Source: Photorhabdus bodei
Lineage (GTDB): Bacteria; Pseudomonadota; Gammaproteobacteria; Enterobacterales; Enterobacteriaceae
DNA length: 64,000 nt
Assembly (NCBI RefSeq): GCF_003287735.1
Contig: NZ_NSCM01000005.1
Span: 140,993 to 204,992 of the forward strand
Direction: 5' to 3'
Below, piece after piece: positions 21,959 to 32,600 of this stretch. A program made the translations under genes and the position numbers. The notes below the pieces were generated by a model that saw only the letters and a program-made list of their open reading frames with translations, did not search any database and was not told the DNA's origin. The number at the start of each line of letters is the position of its first letter. Position 1 is the stretch's first letter.

Positions 21959-23722
21959 CTAGCTATATCGAGGAAGCAGGTTGTTTTCCTCAAGTTCATC
22001 TAAGCTATCTACAAATGCCAAATAAACTTTTTCCAGATGAGTATCATCATGTGCATCGGATATAAACCAGCAACGCCATTCCCAGATATAAACCCCTCTC
22101 ATCAACAGGTTGTAGTAAAGCAAATCCATGTTGTCGCGATGCATTAATCTAAAAAACGAGGAAAACGATCTTGCCTCGATAGGAACCCGACGGCTTAAGA
22201 ACAGTTGGTTCAAACGTGAAACAAACGATTCAGTACGCTGAGTCAGTGCCTTGGTAAAAGTTTCCCCTCGCCTCTTGATCTCCTGCAAAGTGGCTTTCGC
22301 AGCGGTCATGCAAAGCGGATGTTGAAAATAGGTCCCACCAAAGAATGTCGGCTCCGCCGCGGGGAAACTATCATCGTTGAAATTCCAGTTTCCACCGTCA
22401 ATCGAATCAAGCATATTCTTCCTACCCGTAATGACGCCCAGAGGCATTCCACCACCTATCGTTTTGCCATAGGTCACAATATCGGCCTCAATGCCGAATA
22501 ACCCCTGGACACCCGCTGGATGAGATCTGAAACCTGTCACGATTTCGTCAAATATCAGCAGAATATCTAACTCCCTGGTCACTTGACGCAAACGTCGCAA
22601 ATAATCTGGATTACTCAATCCTGGGTCACGCGTGGGTATAGGTTCTACCAGCACCGCGGCGATATCGGTTCTATTGGTTTCGAGAAACTCAATGGCCTCA
22701 TTGGAGCCAAACCCAAACACCGAAACATCAGCAACCATATTTTCAGGTATACCCACCGAAATGGGTTTTGTCGCATTAACTTCATCATATTCACCAGCTC
22801 TAGCCAGTACGGCATCCCAATGTCCGTGGTAACTGCTAGAAAAGAGCACAATATGATTACGACGAGTGAGCGCTCGTGCTGCCCGAACCGCATTCATCAC
22901 TGCTTCCGTTCCACTATTGACGAAAGCAACGCGATCCATGCCAGTAATCTCTTTGATAAGTTCAGCCACTTCTAAACCTATCTCATGCCGAGTTCCCAAA
23001 CCAAAACTGTTGTCTATTTGCTGAGTGAGCGCTTTAACTACAAAAGGTGGGCTATGACCAAACAAATGCGCACCGAATCCCATCGTCATATCAATGTAAT
23101 CATTACCATCAATATCCTTGACAACAGGGCCGGCAAACTTGGTACAGACAATCGGGTAAAGTAGCTCTTTTATGGAGGGTTTAAAGCCAATTCCAGAACG
23201 GCTATCTGCAATATTTTTACGTACCGCTACCGAATGAATTTTTGATTTAATCGTTCGCTCGTTATATTTAGATATGAATGAAGCCAGATACTTTTTTCTC
23301 TCCTCAGATTCAATCGATGGCGCACTTCTTGACATCCATTGGAAAAAGCGTTCTTTCTTAACCGGTGGAATATTTGGCGTATCGGATTGTTCAGACCTTT
23401 TTTCTTGATCAGCCAAGGCGGGTTGAGTGACCGAATGGTTATCTTCCATAACATTGTTTTTATCCGCCATAACATTGCTTTTATCCGCCATCAAGATATA
23501 TTCACTGAGTTGACGAACCGTTTGTAATTCTGCGAAAAATTGCCGCACTGAAAGTTTTATACCAAATCGTTTATGGATGGGCTCCAATGCTTCGAATAAC
23601 AAGAGTGATTCCGCCCCCAATTCAACCAACGGTATTTCTAGTTTTATCTCTTCTTTCGGTAAACCAAATGTTTCTGCAAAAATAGCGATTATTTCTCTCT
23701 GAATAATTTCAATATTACTCAT
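21959..23722 (-). CDS. ACP-aminotransferase fusion of the hybrid assembly line
   Basis: Residues 1-78 form an acyl carrier protein with the phosphopantetheine serine in ELGAESL (Ser39). Residues 130-587 form a class III PLP aminotransferase with FVNSGTEAV, SSSYHGHWDA, LIFDEIVTGFR (Asp392) and the PLP lysine in TYGKTIGGGMP (Lys420), followed by TFFGGTYFQHP. Such PKS-linked aminotransferases (as in iturin/mycosubtilin synthases) convert a beta-ketoacyl thioester into a beta-amino acyl thioester. The linker contains a 21-bp in-frame tandem repeat (ADKSNVM / ADKNNVM). It follows the KS gene by 50 bases with GAGG before its ATG. It probably completes the split module begun by that KS. Confidence 0.92.
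   Translation of the reverse strand: MSNIEIIQREIIAIFAETFGLPKEEIKLEIPLVELGAESLLLFEALEPIHKRFGIKLSVRQFFAELQTVRQLSEYILMADKSNVMADKNNVMEDNHSVTQPALADQEKRSEQSDTPNIPPVKKERFFQWMSRSAPSIESEERKKYLASFISKYNERTIKSKIHSVAVRKNIADSRSGIGFKPSIKELLYPIVCTKFAGPVVKDIDGNDYIDMTMGFGAHLFGHSPPFVVKALTQQIDNSFGLGTRHEIGLEVAELIKEITGMDRVAFVNSGTEAVMNAVRAARALTRRNHIVLFSSSYHGHWDAVLARAGEYDEVNATKPISVGIPENMVADVSVFGFGSNEAIEFLETNRTDIAAVLVEPIPTRDPGLSNPDYLRRLRQVTRELDILLIFDEIVTGFRSHPAGVQGLFGIEADIVTYGKTIGGGMPLGVITGRKNMLDSIDGGNWNFNDDSFPAAEPTFFGGTYFQHPLCMTAAKATLQEIKRRGETFTKALTQRTESFVSRLNQLFLSRRVPIEARSFSSFFRLMHRDNMDLLYYNLLMRGVYIWEWRCWFISDAHDDTHLEKVYLAFVDSLDELEENNLLPRYS
23447..23490 (-). repeat. 21-bp in-frame tandem repeat in the ACP-aminotransferase linker
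   Basis: Two 21-bp units with one base difference encode MADKSNV and MADKNNV between the ACP and aminotransferase domains. A third, diverged protein unit (MEDNHSV) follows. The repeat changes linker length without changing frame. Confidence 0.85.
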
Positions 23723-23772
23723 ATCAACCTCACTTTCCTCAAAATGAAGACGATCTCTACCGGTTTTACAGC

Positions 23773-25473
23773 TCAGATTGCCGTTCTTTCAAATGGATAA
23801 GTTGGCAGCGGGAGCCGTTTACGATATTCGCTCTGGTAAAAAATATCCCAATTGATACTTCCCCCGGCCTGCCAAACAGAGGCAGGCGAAATAAACATCT
23901 CTTGCAGTTCACTCAATTGAGGGGTCACCACTAGGGCTTTATTTAGCAGGCCCGATATCAGTTCACGGATATCACGTGCGACAATCACCTTGCGTATGGA
24001 TAAATGTCGTCGGCCACGTTGTAAGGTAAATGCCACATCAGCGATATTCGTTTCTGGATACTGTTCAAGATATTTCACTAAATCCAAAATTTTTTGCGCT
24101 AATGCTGTTTCAGTACGTGCACTCAGCGGGATCAGATGTGCCGCCGCCAGGGAAGGTGTGTCAGGCTTTCTCTCCGGTGGTTCGGCAACGACAACATGAA
24201 CATTTGTACCACCGATCCCGAACGAGCTAACACCAGCAATTCTCGCCGCCTTATCGTTATCCCAATCTCTAGATTCAGTAGGCACATAAAACGGCGATTC
24301 AGGCTCCCTCAACTCAGCACAAGGAGATTCACAATTCATTGACGGAGGAATAATGCCTGAATTGACAGCATAGATGGCTTTTATCAGCCCAGCGATACCC
24401 GAAGCACAATCAGCATGACCAAGATTGGATTTAATCGAACCTAAAGCACACGATCTGGCCGATACGCCGGCAAATACCCGTCCTAGCGCCCGTAATTCAA
24501 TCCCATCACCAACAGGTGTGCCAGTACCATGCGCTTCAATCAAACCAATCTGATCAGCTCGGACATCAGCCGCCGCAAGCGCACGACGGATCACCTGCTC
24601 CTGACCTGAAACCCCCGGAGCACTATAACCCGCCTTGACAGACCCATCGTTGTTAATTGCCGACCCTTTGATAACCGCTAAAATCGGCTCACCATTAAGC
24701 AAAGCATCCTCCAGACGGCGTAATACCACGAACGCGGTGGCATCAGAGAAAATCGTACCGTCAGCTTTCTCATCGAACGCGCAAACTCGTCCTGTCGGAG
24801 ACAATATCCCTCCCGCATGGTAAACATAACCAACATGAGCGGGATACCTGACACAAACACCGCCTGCCAGCGCCATGTCACTTTCACCTAGCAATAAACT
24901 GTTGCAAGCCATATGCACAGCCACTAGTGAACCTGAGCAAAAAGTGCCTACGCTGACAGCAGGCCCTAAACAGTTGAGCTTATACGCCACACGCGTTGCC
25001 AAAGCATCTACAGAACTTCCACCAAATAGCAGCATGGCGTCAGCAGAAGAGTGGTTCAGTGTCGGTACATCGGCTTGCCAGGTACTCCGACGAGAACCGA
25101 TAAAAACTGAACAGAGCCCTGCGTCCGCCCCGTTGGAATAACCGCTAAGTTCCAGTGCCTCATGGCAAACCTCCAGACAAATCCGTTGCTGAGGGTCCAT
25201 TTTAGAAACTTCTCTCGGCATCATTTGAAAATAGCTGTAATCAAACGCCTCTGGATCTTGCAGGTACGCACCACGCGGAACGTAATGCAATCCGCCTTCA
25301 CCTGCATCAACGCCCCGATTATGAAGTTCTTCATTGGTATAACTCGAAATCAGCTCCCGTTTCCCTAAGATCGCATCCCAAAGATCTTGACTCGAATCCG
25401 CATTAGGAAAACGTCCAGCTATGCTGGTAATCGCAATATCTGTTGAATAATGCATTTGTATTTTTGATTTCAT
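23773..25473 (-). CDS. Free-standing polyketide ketosynthase lacking its acyltransferase
   Basis: Type I beta-ketoacyl synthase that extends the chain by one ketide unit. Catalytic residues: Cys179 in VGTFCSGSLV (the usual S-S is replaced by G-S), His315 in EAHGTGTPVGDG and His353 in NLGHADCASG. After the KS and its linker (to about residue 500) the protein passes directly to a post-AT linker, SINWDIFYQ...LPLPTYPFE, and stops. A whole AT domain therefore seems to have been excised and no ACP follows, so the next gene's ACP is the likely partner. The ATG follows a GGGAA sequence. Confidence 0.92.
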   Translation of the reverse strand: MKSKIQMHYSTDIAITSIAGRFPNADSSQDLWDAILGKRELISSYTNEELHNRGVDAGEGGLHYVPRGAYLQDPEAFDYSYFQMMPREVSKMDPQQRICLEVCHEALELSGYSNGADAGLCSVFIGSRRSTWQADVPTLNHSSADAMLLFGGSSVDALATRVAYKLNCLGPAVSVGTFCSGSLVAVHMACNSLLLGESDMALAGGVCVRYPAHVGYVYHAGGILSPTGRVCAFDEKADGTIFSDATAFVVLRRLEDALLNGEPILAVIKGSAINNDGSVKAGYSAPGVSGQEQVIRRALAAADVRADQIGLIEAHGTGTPVGDGIELRALGRVFAGVSARSCALGSIKSNLGHADCASGIAGLIKAIYAVNSGIIPPSMNCESPCAELREPESPFYVPTESRDWDNDKAARIAGVSSFGIGGTNVHVVVAEPPERKPDTPSLAAAHLIPLSARTETALAQKILDLVKYLEQYPETNIADVAFTLQRGRRHLSIRKVIVARDIRELISGLLNKALVVTPQLSELQEMFISPASVWQAGGSINWDIFYQSEYRKRLPLPTYPFERTAI

Positions 25474-25515
25474 GCTAATTCCCTTTCCCGAACACGTTGG
25501 TCTTGCCGATCCGCG

Positions 25516-28500
25516 CTATAGCACACCGCCTTGATTGCGCTTTTTCTCTACTTGCATCGTAAGAGACGCCACGGTGCTCGATTCGAAAAGATCAACCATA
25601 GATACCGCAACATTAAAATGAGCATTAACTTGTCGCACCAACTCAGCCCCAACCAGTGAATCTCCCCCTAAATCGAAAAAGTTCGATTCATGATCAACCG
25701 CGCAGCGCAGTACACCACGCCAAATAGCTGTCATATCATCGATAATGGATTTATTCGATGCCGAGGGAGATACCATTGCAGTTTGCGCCGTATCCGTTTG
25801 CAATGAATTCTCCACAATATTATGCAACCGCTCATTCAAAGGTACGGTGGAGACAGCAAAACGCGGCTCTGCATGGCATGCCGAGAAAATAATATCCAAT
25901 GCATTAACAACATCAGCATGGCGTAAAGGGCGAGCACGATTGACGCTATATTTGAAGCTATTTGACTCATCCCAACCCTCCCATCCATCCCAATCAATGG
26001 AGAAATAGGGTTTATCCAAATGGTGGGTTGAAGCAAATGCAGCACAAGCTTCGTTTGCCGCAGCGTAAGGTGCAAGCCCCAAACCACCCGCGAAAACCGA
26101 CAGAGATGAGGTAAAACAACCAAACCTCAGAGGACGATCGGCAAATATTTCATGCAAAACAGCCGCCCCTTTTAACTTCGGCTGCATCAACTTTTCCCAA
26201 TCATGATGAGTCGAATTTCGCAGCCACTGGATTGTTGCCTGACCAGAAAGCCCGGCAGCATGGACAAAACAATTAGCGGCCCCCAGCCGAGATTCCACAC
26301 GGGAAAGTTCTGCCAGCACACGGGCTTTATCTGTCACATCGGCAGTAATCACTGCAAAGTCCGCCCCCATATTGCGCAATTGCGCTATGCGTTGGCTCCG
26401 CAACGTATCAGACTGGGTAAAATCTCTGGATGTCTGACCAAGCAGGATAAGTTTCGCGTTAAACTTGGTGACCAGATATTGTGCAATGCCAAAACCAACC
26501 GTTCCTAATCCTCCAGTCACTAAACAGATCATGTTAGATGAAAGATTTTCGCTAACAACTGGGCTCTGAACGTCAAAATAGCGTTTCCAACGCCAACCTT
26601 GACGCATAGCAACCGCATTCTGATCATGAGCAGTAAAAAGTTCAGCCACGATATACTGGGCATCCTTAAGAGAGTTAAGTTCTTTGACCGGTATGTCGAT
26701 AACTTTCACTATCATGCCAGGCAATTCCTGGTTGATCGCCGAAATGGAGGCCAGCGCCGTAGCCCGTTCAATACTCCGTGGTTCGCTGCCCATCACGTCG
26801 ATAAAACCGGGTCCGATCAATGTTAATGAAATGGCTTTATTTCCCACTTGAGAAAACGCTTTTACCCTATTAAACAGCGTAAATGGGAACCGATCTTCCC
26901 CTACTGGCACTTCATCCACTGACGGGATATCACCCAAAATGAAGAGGATATGATCGGGCGTAGGCGCTTGTTGTGCCTTCAACCTTAGCATCAAACTCTG
27001 AACACTGACGGGATCGTCAACGTTGACGATGTACTCTGTTTCATCAAAAGCAATTTCATCAAAAGCAGTTTCATCGAAATCAGCTTCATCGAGAGAAGTG
27101 ACACGATTTTCATGCACTTCAAACACGTTTTGCCCCAGATTACGCAGCACATCCGCGATCGGACACATCTTTTTATCGCTGTTATCGTAGAAAATCAGCC
27201 AGTTACGCTTAGCCACCGATGATGATATCGGCGACAAGCGCTGCGTTCGTTTCCAACGTTCAACATAAACGCCGACTGACTCGTCGGAAGCCTCAGAACT
27301 TGCCACAGGTTGACTAGTGCCAGGTTCTGGTTTGTACTCTGTTAATGTTGAATCCGTGTACCAGCAGCGCCGACGTTGCAACGGTTGAACCGGTAGTGGA
27401 ATACGTTGAACAACTTCCCCATCTCGCAATATCGACCAATCTATCACCAAACCACGTTGCCAAAGCTTGCCGACCAGTTTGACTAAAGCCGAGTCGCGCT
27501 CTTCATGGAGAGTATCCAAACGAATAATATTTTCAGGATTTACAACGATTTCAGAGAAACTATCAGGCGAATGGTCCAAATCTAATATCACATCATTTGC
27601 TGATATGACTTCATTCTGCTGCTGTAAGCTCGGCAGCGCACCATCAATCAAGATAGCTTTCACATTATTGCCATCAATCATGCCGTGGTGTTTAGACCAA
27701 AAACTTCCGGGCAAAGCTATACCACGCTCAGCGAAATTACCACGCTCAGCGAAATGTGGTGTCACATTTCCTAGCAACTTATCAACGATTTCAGGCAATG
27801 TCAGCATACCCAGCGAGCAGGCAACAGCAAGGTCGTAACGACTATCGGATATGATGAATATTGGCGTCGAAATCATCTTCCGCCAACAATTGATCGCCGC
27901 GATTATCGCCACAAGATCGGCAATTTTTCCCTTATCGCCATCATTTATTGTCATTTCAGTGATATCGATTTTACCGATGTTATGGGAAACATCTGTCGGC
28001 AATGCAGCAAGCAACCTATCCACTTCTTGCCAATAACCAGGTATCCGCACTGATAAAGCGGATCGAATAGCAGGACCAAGTGCAATCACCAGACGTTGTG
28101 GTTCAGAGACTTGTGCCGTGACGGTGAAATCTGTATTTCTGATACCGTCAATCAACATCTTCACATCTTTAGCATATAAACAAGCTCTGTATGGCTGGGC
28201 TGCACGACCTTCCGCATAAGTAAAAGCCACTTCATCAATATGCGTATCGGGTTTAACTTCCAGCGTTCTTGCCAAATGAGTACTCAATGTGTTCAAGGCA
28301 TTAGCACTGCGCCCCCCTAATGGAATAGCTCGCCAGCTAACTCTATTTTTACCTGACCTTCGTACCGGCGCTTGCTCCAAAATCATGTGAACATTGCTGC
28401 CACCGGCACCAAAAGAGCTCACGCCTGCCCGTCGTGGTCCTTTCACCGGCCAGTTGATGGGCGTGGTATTGATAATGAAAGGGCTTTGCTCAAGATTCAT

Positions 28501-29655
28501 AACAGAGCTGGCCTTGCTGAAAGTCGGATGTGGGGCAATCATGCCGGTCTTTAATGCCATTATCGTCTTGGCTAATCCAGCAAACCCCGCCGCCGCCGCT
28601 AAATGACCCACGTTAGCTTTAATCGATCCCAACGCACAAAATCTCTCACGATCCGTATTCTGGCGGAAAGCCTGACAAAGCGCGGCATATTCCACCGAAT
28701 CCCCAAGTGGCGTTGCGGTACCATGTGCCTCGATCATCCCTAATTCATCCGGCCCAACATCAGCGAGCGCCTGAGCATCCAAAATGAGTTTTCGTTGCCC
28801 ATCCACCCCCGGCGCAGCAAAGCCAGCCCGTGCTGAACCATCATTATTCGCCGCTGAACCGAGGATCACCGCATGGATGGTATCCCCGTTGCTAATGGCT
28901 TCATCCAATGGCCGTAGCGCCACCAACCCCGCCCCATCACCAAAGAAAGTCCCCGATGCCTTCTCATCGAACGGTCTACAATAGCCATCCTCAGAGAAGA
29001 TCATATCCTGCTGGTGAAAATAACCCGGTCGAGAATGGACATGCCCGGCAACACCACCGGCGAAAGCAATCTCGCACTCGCCAAGCAAGAGGCTTTGTAT
29101 CGCCATATGCACCGCCGTTAGTGATGTCGAACAGCCGGTCAAAACAGCTACACTCGGCCCGTCAAAACCGAGTTTGTATGAAATTCGCGCTGGCAGATAA
29201 TCCTTATCATTAGTCAGCATGAGCTCTGTTCCCATTAATGAAACCAGATCACACTCAGATTTAATGACATTGGGCAAATAGGTATTCATCGAACTCCCGG
29301 TAAAAACACCGATACGAGGACGTCGGAAAGGATTGCCATAGCCGGTCACTTCGGCCAGTTCCCATGCGCACTCAAGCAGCATTCGATGCTGAGGATCAAG
29401 CAATTCGGCTTCTCTCTGGCTGATTGAAAAGAAATCCGGGTCGAACAGATCAATATCCGGCAAACGCGAATCGACAGGAACATAATTTTTTGCAGTGAAT
29501 ATATGCTGAGCTACACCACAACGGATAAGCTCTTCCTGGCTATATCTTTTGGCAAGTATTCGGCCAGCAACAAGATTATTCCATAGCGCATCCAAGTTAT
29601 TCGCCACAGGTAACCGACAAGTTACGCCAATGATGGCAATCGCATTCTCAGACAT
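25516..29655 (-). CDS. Type I PKS module: KS - degenerate AT - KR - ACP
   Basis: 1379-residue polyketide synthase. The KS (residues 1-430) has Cys175 in LTGCSTSLTA, His311 in EAHGTATPLGDS and His351 in NVGHLAAAAG. Residues about 520-760 align with an acyltransferase domain and its post-AT linker (GLVIDWSILRDGE...LPVQPLQRRRCW), but the nucleophile motif G-H-S-x-G is SDSRY around Ser605, so the AT is probably inactive. The KR (about 1035-1220) is intact by motif: TGGLGTVGFG and a Ser/Tyr/Asn set ending PYAAANEA. The C-terminal ACP has NFFDLGGDSL. There is no DH, ER or TE. The ATG follows AAGGGGA and overlaps the NRPS stop by 8 bases. It should add one beta-hydroxy ketide unit to the NRPS product. 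Confidence 0.93.
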   Translation of the reverse strand: MSENAIAIIGVTCRLPVANNLDALWNNLVAGRILAKRYSQEELIRCGVAQHIFTAKNYVPVDSRLPDIDLFDPDFFSISQREAELLDPQHRMLLECAWELAEVTGYGNPFRRPRIGVFTGSSMNTYLPNVIKSECDLVSLMGTELMLTNDKDYLPARISYKLGFDGPSVAVLTGCSTSLTAVHMAIQSLLLGECEIAFAGGVAGHVHSRPGYFHQQDMIFSEDGYCRPFDEKASGTFFGDGAGLVALRPLDEAISNGDTIHAVILGSAANNDGSARAGFAAPGVDGQRKLILDAQALADVGPDELGMIEAHGTATPLGDSVEYAALCQAFRQNTDRERFCALGSIKANVGHLAAAAGFAGLAKTIMALKTGMIAPHPTFSKASSVMNLEQSPFIINTTPINWPVKGPRRAGVSSFGAGGSNVHMILEQAPVRRSGKNRVSWRAIPLGGRSANALNTLSTHLARTLEVKPDTHIDEVAFTYAEGRAAQPYRACLYAKDVKMLIDGIRNTDFTVTAQVSEPQRLVIALGPAIRSALSVRIPGYWQEVDRLLAALPTDVSHNIGKIDITEMTINDGDKGKIADLVAIIAAINCWRKMISTPIFIISDSRYDLAVACSLGMLTLPEIVDKLLGNVTPHFAERGNFAERGIALPGSFWSKHHGMIDGNNVKAILIDGALPSLQQQNEVISANDVILDLDHSPDSFSEIVVNPENIIRLDTLHEERDSALVKLVGKLWQRGLVIDWSILRDGEVVQRIPLPVQPLQRRRCWYTDSTLTEYKPEPGTSQPVASSEASDESVGVYVERWKRTQRLSPISSSVAKRNWLIFYDNSDKKMCPIADVLRNLGQNVFEVHENRVTSLDEADFDETAFDEIAFDETEYIVNVDDPVSVQSLMLRLKAQQAPTPDHILFILGDIPSVDEVPVGEDRFPFTLFNRVKAFSQVGNKAISLTLIGPGFIDVMGSEPRSIERATALASISAINQELPGMIVKVIDIPVKELNSLKDAQYIVAELFTAHDQNAVAMRQGWRWKRYFDVQSPVVSENLSSNMICLVTGGLGTVGFGIAQYLVTKFNAKLILLGQTSRDFTQSDTLRSQRIAQLRNMGADFAVITADVTDKARVLAELSRVESRLGAANCFVHAAGLSGQATIQWLRNSTHHDWEKLMQPKLKGAAVLHEIFADRPLRFGCFTSSLSVFAGGLGLAPYAAANEACAAFASTHHLDKPYFSIDWDGWEGWDESNSFKYSVNRARPLRHADVVNALDIIFSACHAEPRFAVSTVPLNERLHNIVENSLQTDTAQTAMVSPSASNKSIIDDMTAIWRGVLRCAVDHESNFFDLGGDSLVGAELVRQVNAHFNVAVSMVDLFESSTVASLTMQVEKKRNQGGVL
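27039..27098 (-). repeat. 15-bp in-frame tandem repeat in the PKS gene
   Basis: Four 15-bp units, TTTCATCAAAAGCAA and variants on the plus strand, encode the acidic repeats LDEAD, FDETA, FDEIA and FDETE in the region before the KR domain. All units keep frame. Confidence 0.85.
27721..27756 (-). repeat. 18-bp in-frame tandem repeat in the PKS gene
   Basis: Two adjacent copies of ACCACGCTCAGCGAAATT (plus strand), differing at one base, encode HFAERG and NFAERG just after the degenerate AT core. Confidence 0.85.
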
Positions 29656-32600
29656 CTTGTTCCCCTTTCAGTGAATGAATTTGTCTCTCCTTCAATGCTT
29701 TTCTTGCATTCAACGTTTTTTGACGTCGCGTTTGAGAGGATTTATCCGCAACTTCTACCAACACCATCGGTTGCAGAGGGCTTAAAAGATAATTAGCCAA
29801 CTTCCGGATAGTTGGAAAACGGAATAAATCTGAAGGAGCCAAGGCACCACATCCCGGTAATTGCACGAGCTGTGCATAGATTTGCATCAGTGCCAATGAA
29901 TTACCGCCAATATTAAAAAATGCGTCATCCAGCCCGACGGTTGATCTTCCCAACACTTCACACCAAATTCTCGAAATTTCGGCAAAAACTGAATCAACAG
30001 GTAATACAGGCGCGGGTCTCAACGAACTGATATCTGTCAATTGCCCCGCTTCAATCAAGCCATTTAATGCTCTTCTATCAATTTTGTTGTGAGCATTACG
30101 CGGCAATTCATCAGCCAGCATCATCCTGCCGGGCAACATGTAGATGGGGAGATAAGCTTTGAGATGATCACGAATAGCGGACTCTTCGGGAAGGTTATCC
30201 TTACTGACAGGGACGAATATTGCGACTAAGCGATTGAGCCCTTCGTGAGATTCAACGATGACTGCGGCGTCCGCAATAGCATGATGACGATTGAGGCAAT
30301 CCTCAATCTCAGCAATCTCAATTCGATAACCAGAGACTTTTACTTGGTCATCCACGCGGCCACAAAAATGAATTCGTTCCCCATCCCAATAGGCTAAATC
30401 ACCGGTTTTATACATACGTCCATGATGAATATAGGGATCGGCAATGAAACACTGAGTAGTCAACTGTTCAAGACCGACATAACCACGAGCAACGCCACGA
30501 CCACCAATGTAAATTTCGCCAACCTCACCCATCAGGGGTGTTTGCCTTGAAGGATTTAAAAGATAGACCGTTGCGAAGCTTAACGGTTTGCCAATGGGAA
30601 TCACATTGTAGTCAGTCAGTTCTTCCGTTACCTTCTCCACAGTGGCGAAAATGGTTGTCTCTGCAGGACCATACATATTCCAAAATGTCCACTGCGCACT
30701 CAAATAAGGCCGAACCGTGGCACTGAGCAATGCTTCACCACAAATTACCCAATGCTTTATCGCATAAGCCCTTGGCCGATGCCGAAACTCAGATAATAGA
30801 TTTTTCAAACCGGAGGGCGTCTGGCTGACAATCGTTACCTGCTCTGCTGCGACAAGATCCAGAAATTTGTCTGGCTGGTTCCGCAGATCATCAGGCACAA
30901 CCACTAAAGCGCCACCAGAGCAAAGGGCCCCCCAAAGCTCCCACACAGATAAATCAAAGCTGGCTGCATGGAACCAAGTCCACACTTCGCCAGGCGCGTG
31001 GGCCAAATATTCGCTCATTGCATTCAAACAGGAAACAACATTGCCGTGCTCAACATCAATACCTTTAGGAGTCCCAGTGGAACCCGAAGTGAAAACACTG
31101 TATGCAATCGAAGCAGGTGTACAATAATTAAATGTACAATGATTAAATGTACCGTGCTCAGTACGCCTTACCGTAAGAGGTGATTCAGTAGCCGTAATCG
31201 TCATCAGCTTAGCAGTACACCAATCATCTAGGTCAACATCAGTGTTAACAACAATAAGCTTCATCTCTGATTGCTCGACAATCTGCGCCAGACGTTTCTG
31301 TGGCAACCTGAGATCTAACGGTACGTACCCCGCGCCCGCACGCATAATACCAAGCATGGCCACCACCGCTTCCGGTGAAGGTAACAATGCAACCCCTACG
31401 CGATCGCCAGGCACAACCCCATTTTGTATAAGCTGAACAGCGACCTCCTGCGACCAATGCTGCAAATCCAAATAAGTTAATGTATCAACACCATAACGAA
31501 TCGCTGTTGACGCCGCTTGTTGCGTCACCCATTGATCAAAAAGCGAAATAATGGTTTGATTTGACACTTCCGGGAGAGCATCAGAATTAATCGGACCAAA
31601 TGGCAGATTGTAATCCTCTGATTTTGGTGCCAACAAAGTATTAATCTCCTCATCAGGCGCTGCGACAAGCGCTTCAACCACCAGCTCAAAGCGCTCCGCA
31701 AATATCTGAAGACCTGAATGTGAGAAAAAATGTTTGTCCCCTTTAAGCTCACATCTTAATTGGGAACCGGCATCCACAAATAACAGCTCAATATCAATCT
31801 GGCCTTCCTGCTGACAAACCCTGAATGGGGAAATAGTCCGTCCCGCCCATGATACCTGAACAGAATCGCCAGCCATCTCCAGCGCCAACCAACGCGACTG
31901 CTCTACATGCCCTAGCATATTCACCATTGCCTGAAACAATGGGTTACGACCATCATTTCGTTCCACGGCCAGATGTTCGACCATTTGGCTGAGACAAAAA
32001 TTTCGATTATCAAGGGCCGATAACAATCGCTCTTTCGCTGCCAATAGAAAATGGTGAAATGTCTGATCGACGGATAAACGTATGGGTAATACATTAAACA
32101 AACAGCCGATAATGTGCTGATGAACCGAGTGACGCATCGACACCGGCACCCCCATAACGATATCAGCAGTTTTTGTCTCTCTGGCGATGTAAGCGCTCCA
32201 TGCGGCCAACATGACCGTAAAGACCGATCCACCTATTTTTGAAGCAAGCCGTTTGATTTTTTTGGTTGTCTCTTCACCAATACTAAACAAGACAGATGAC
32301 TTGTCATTAGCGCCTTTGCGCCAAAAACTATCCCATTGCAACACGGCTGGCGGCTGCTTTAAACATTCACTCCAGTAAGCTTTCGATTCCTTCGCCGCTT
32401 CACTTTGGTAATATTCTCGTTCTTTGGCAGCATAATCCTTAAAATCCTCAGCGGGCGGTAACCAGGAATCGTCATCTTCGCCAAGTCCAGCCAAATAATA
32501 GTGTTCAAGCTGATCCAACATCAGCCCCAGTGAAGTAAAATCCGACACAATATGGTGAACACACATATGTAAAACGTATTCTTCCGCACTGACAACGTAG

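Noticed and set aside
22583..22975. 130-codon plus-strand frame inside the ACP-aminotransferase gene
   Set aside because: Antisense shadow of a conserved PLP enzyme. Similar shadows occur across the GC-richer synthase genes.
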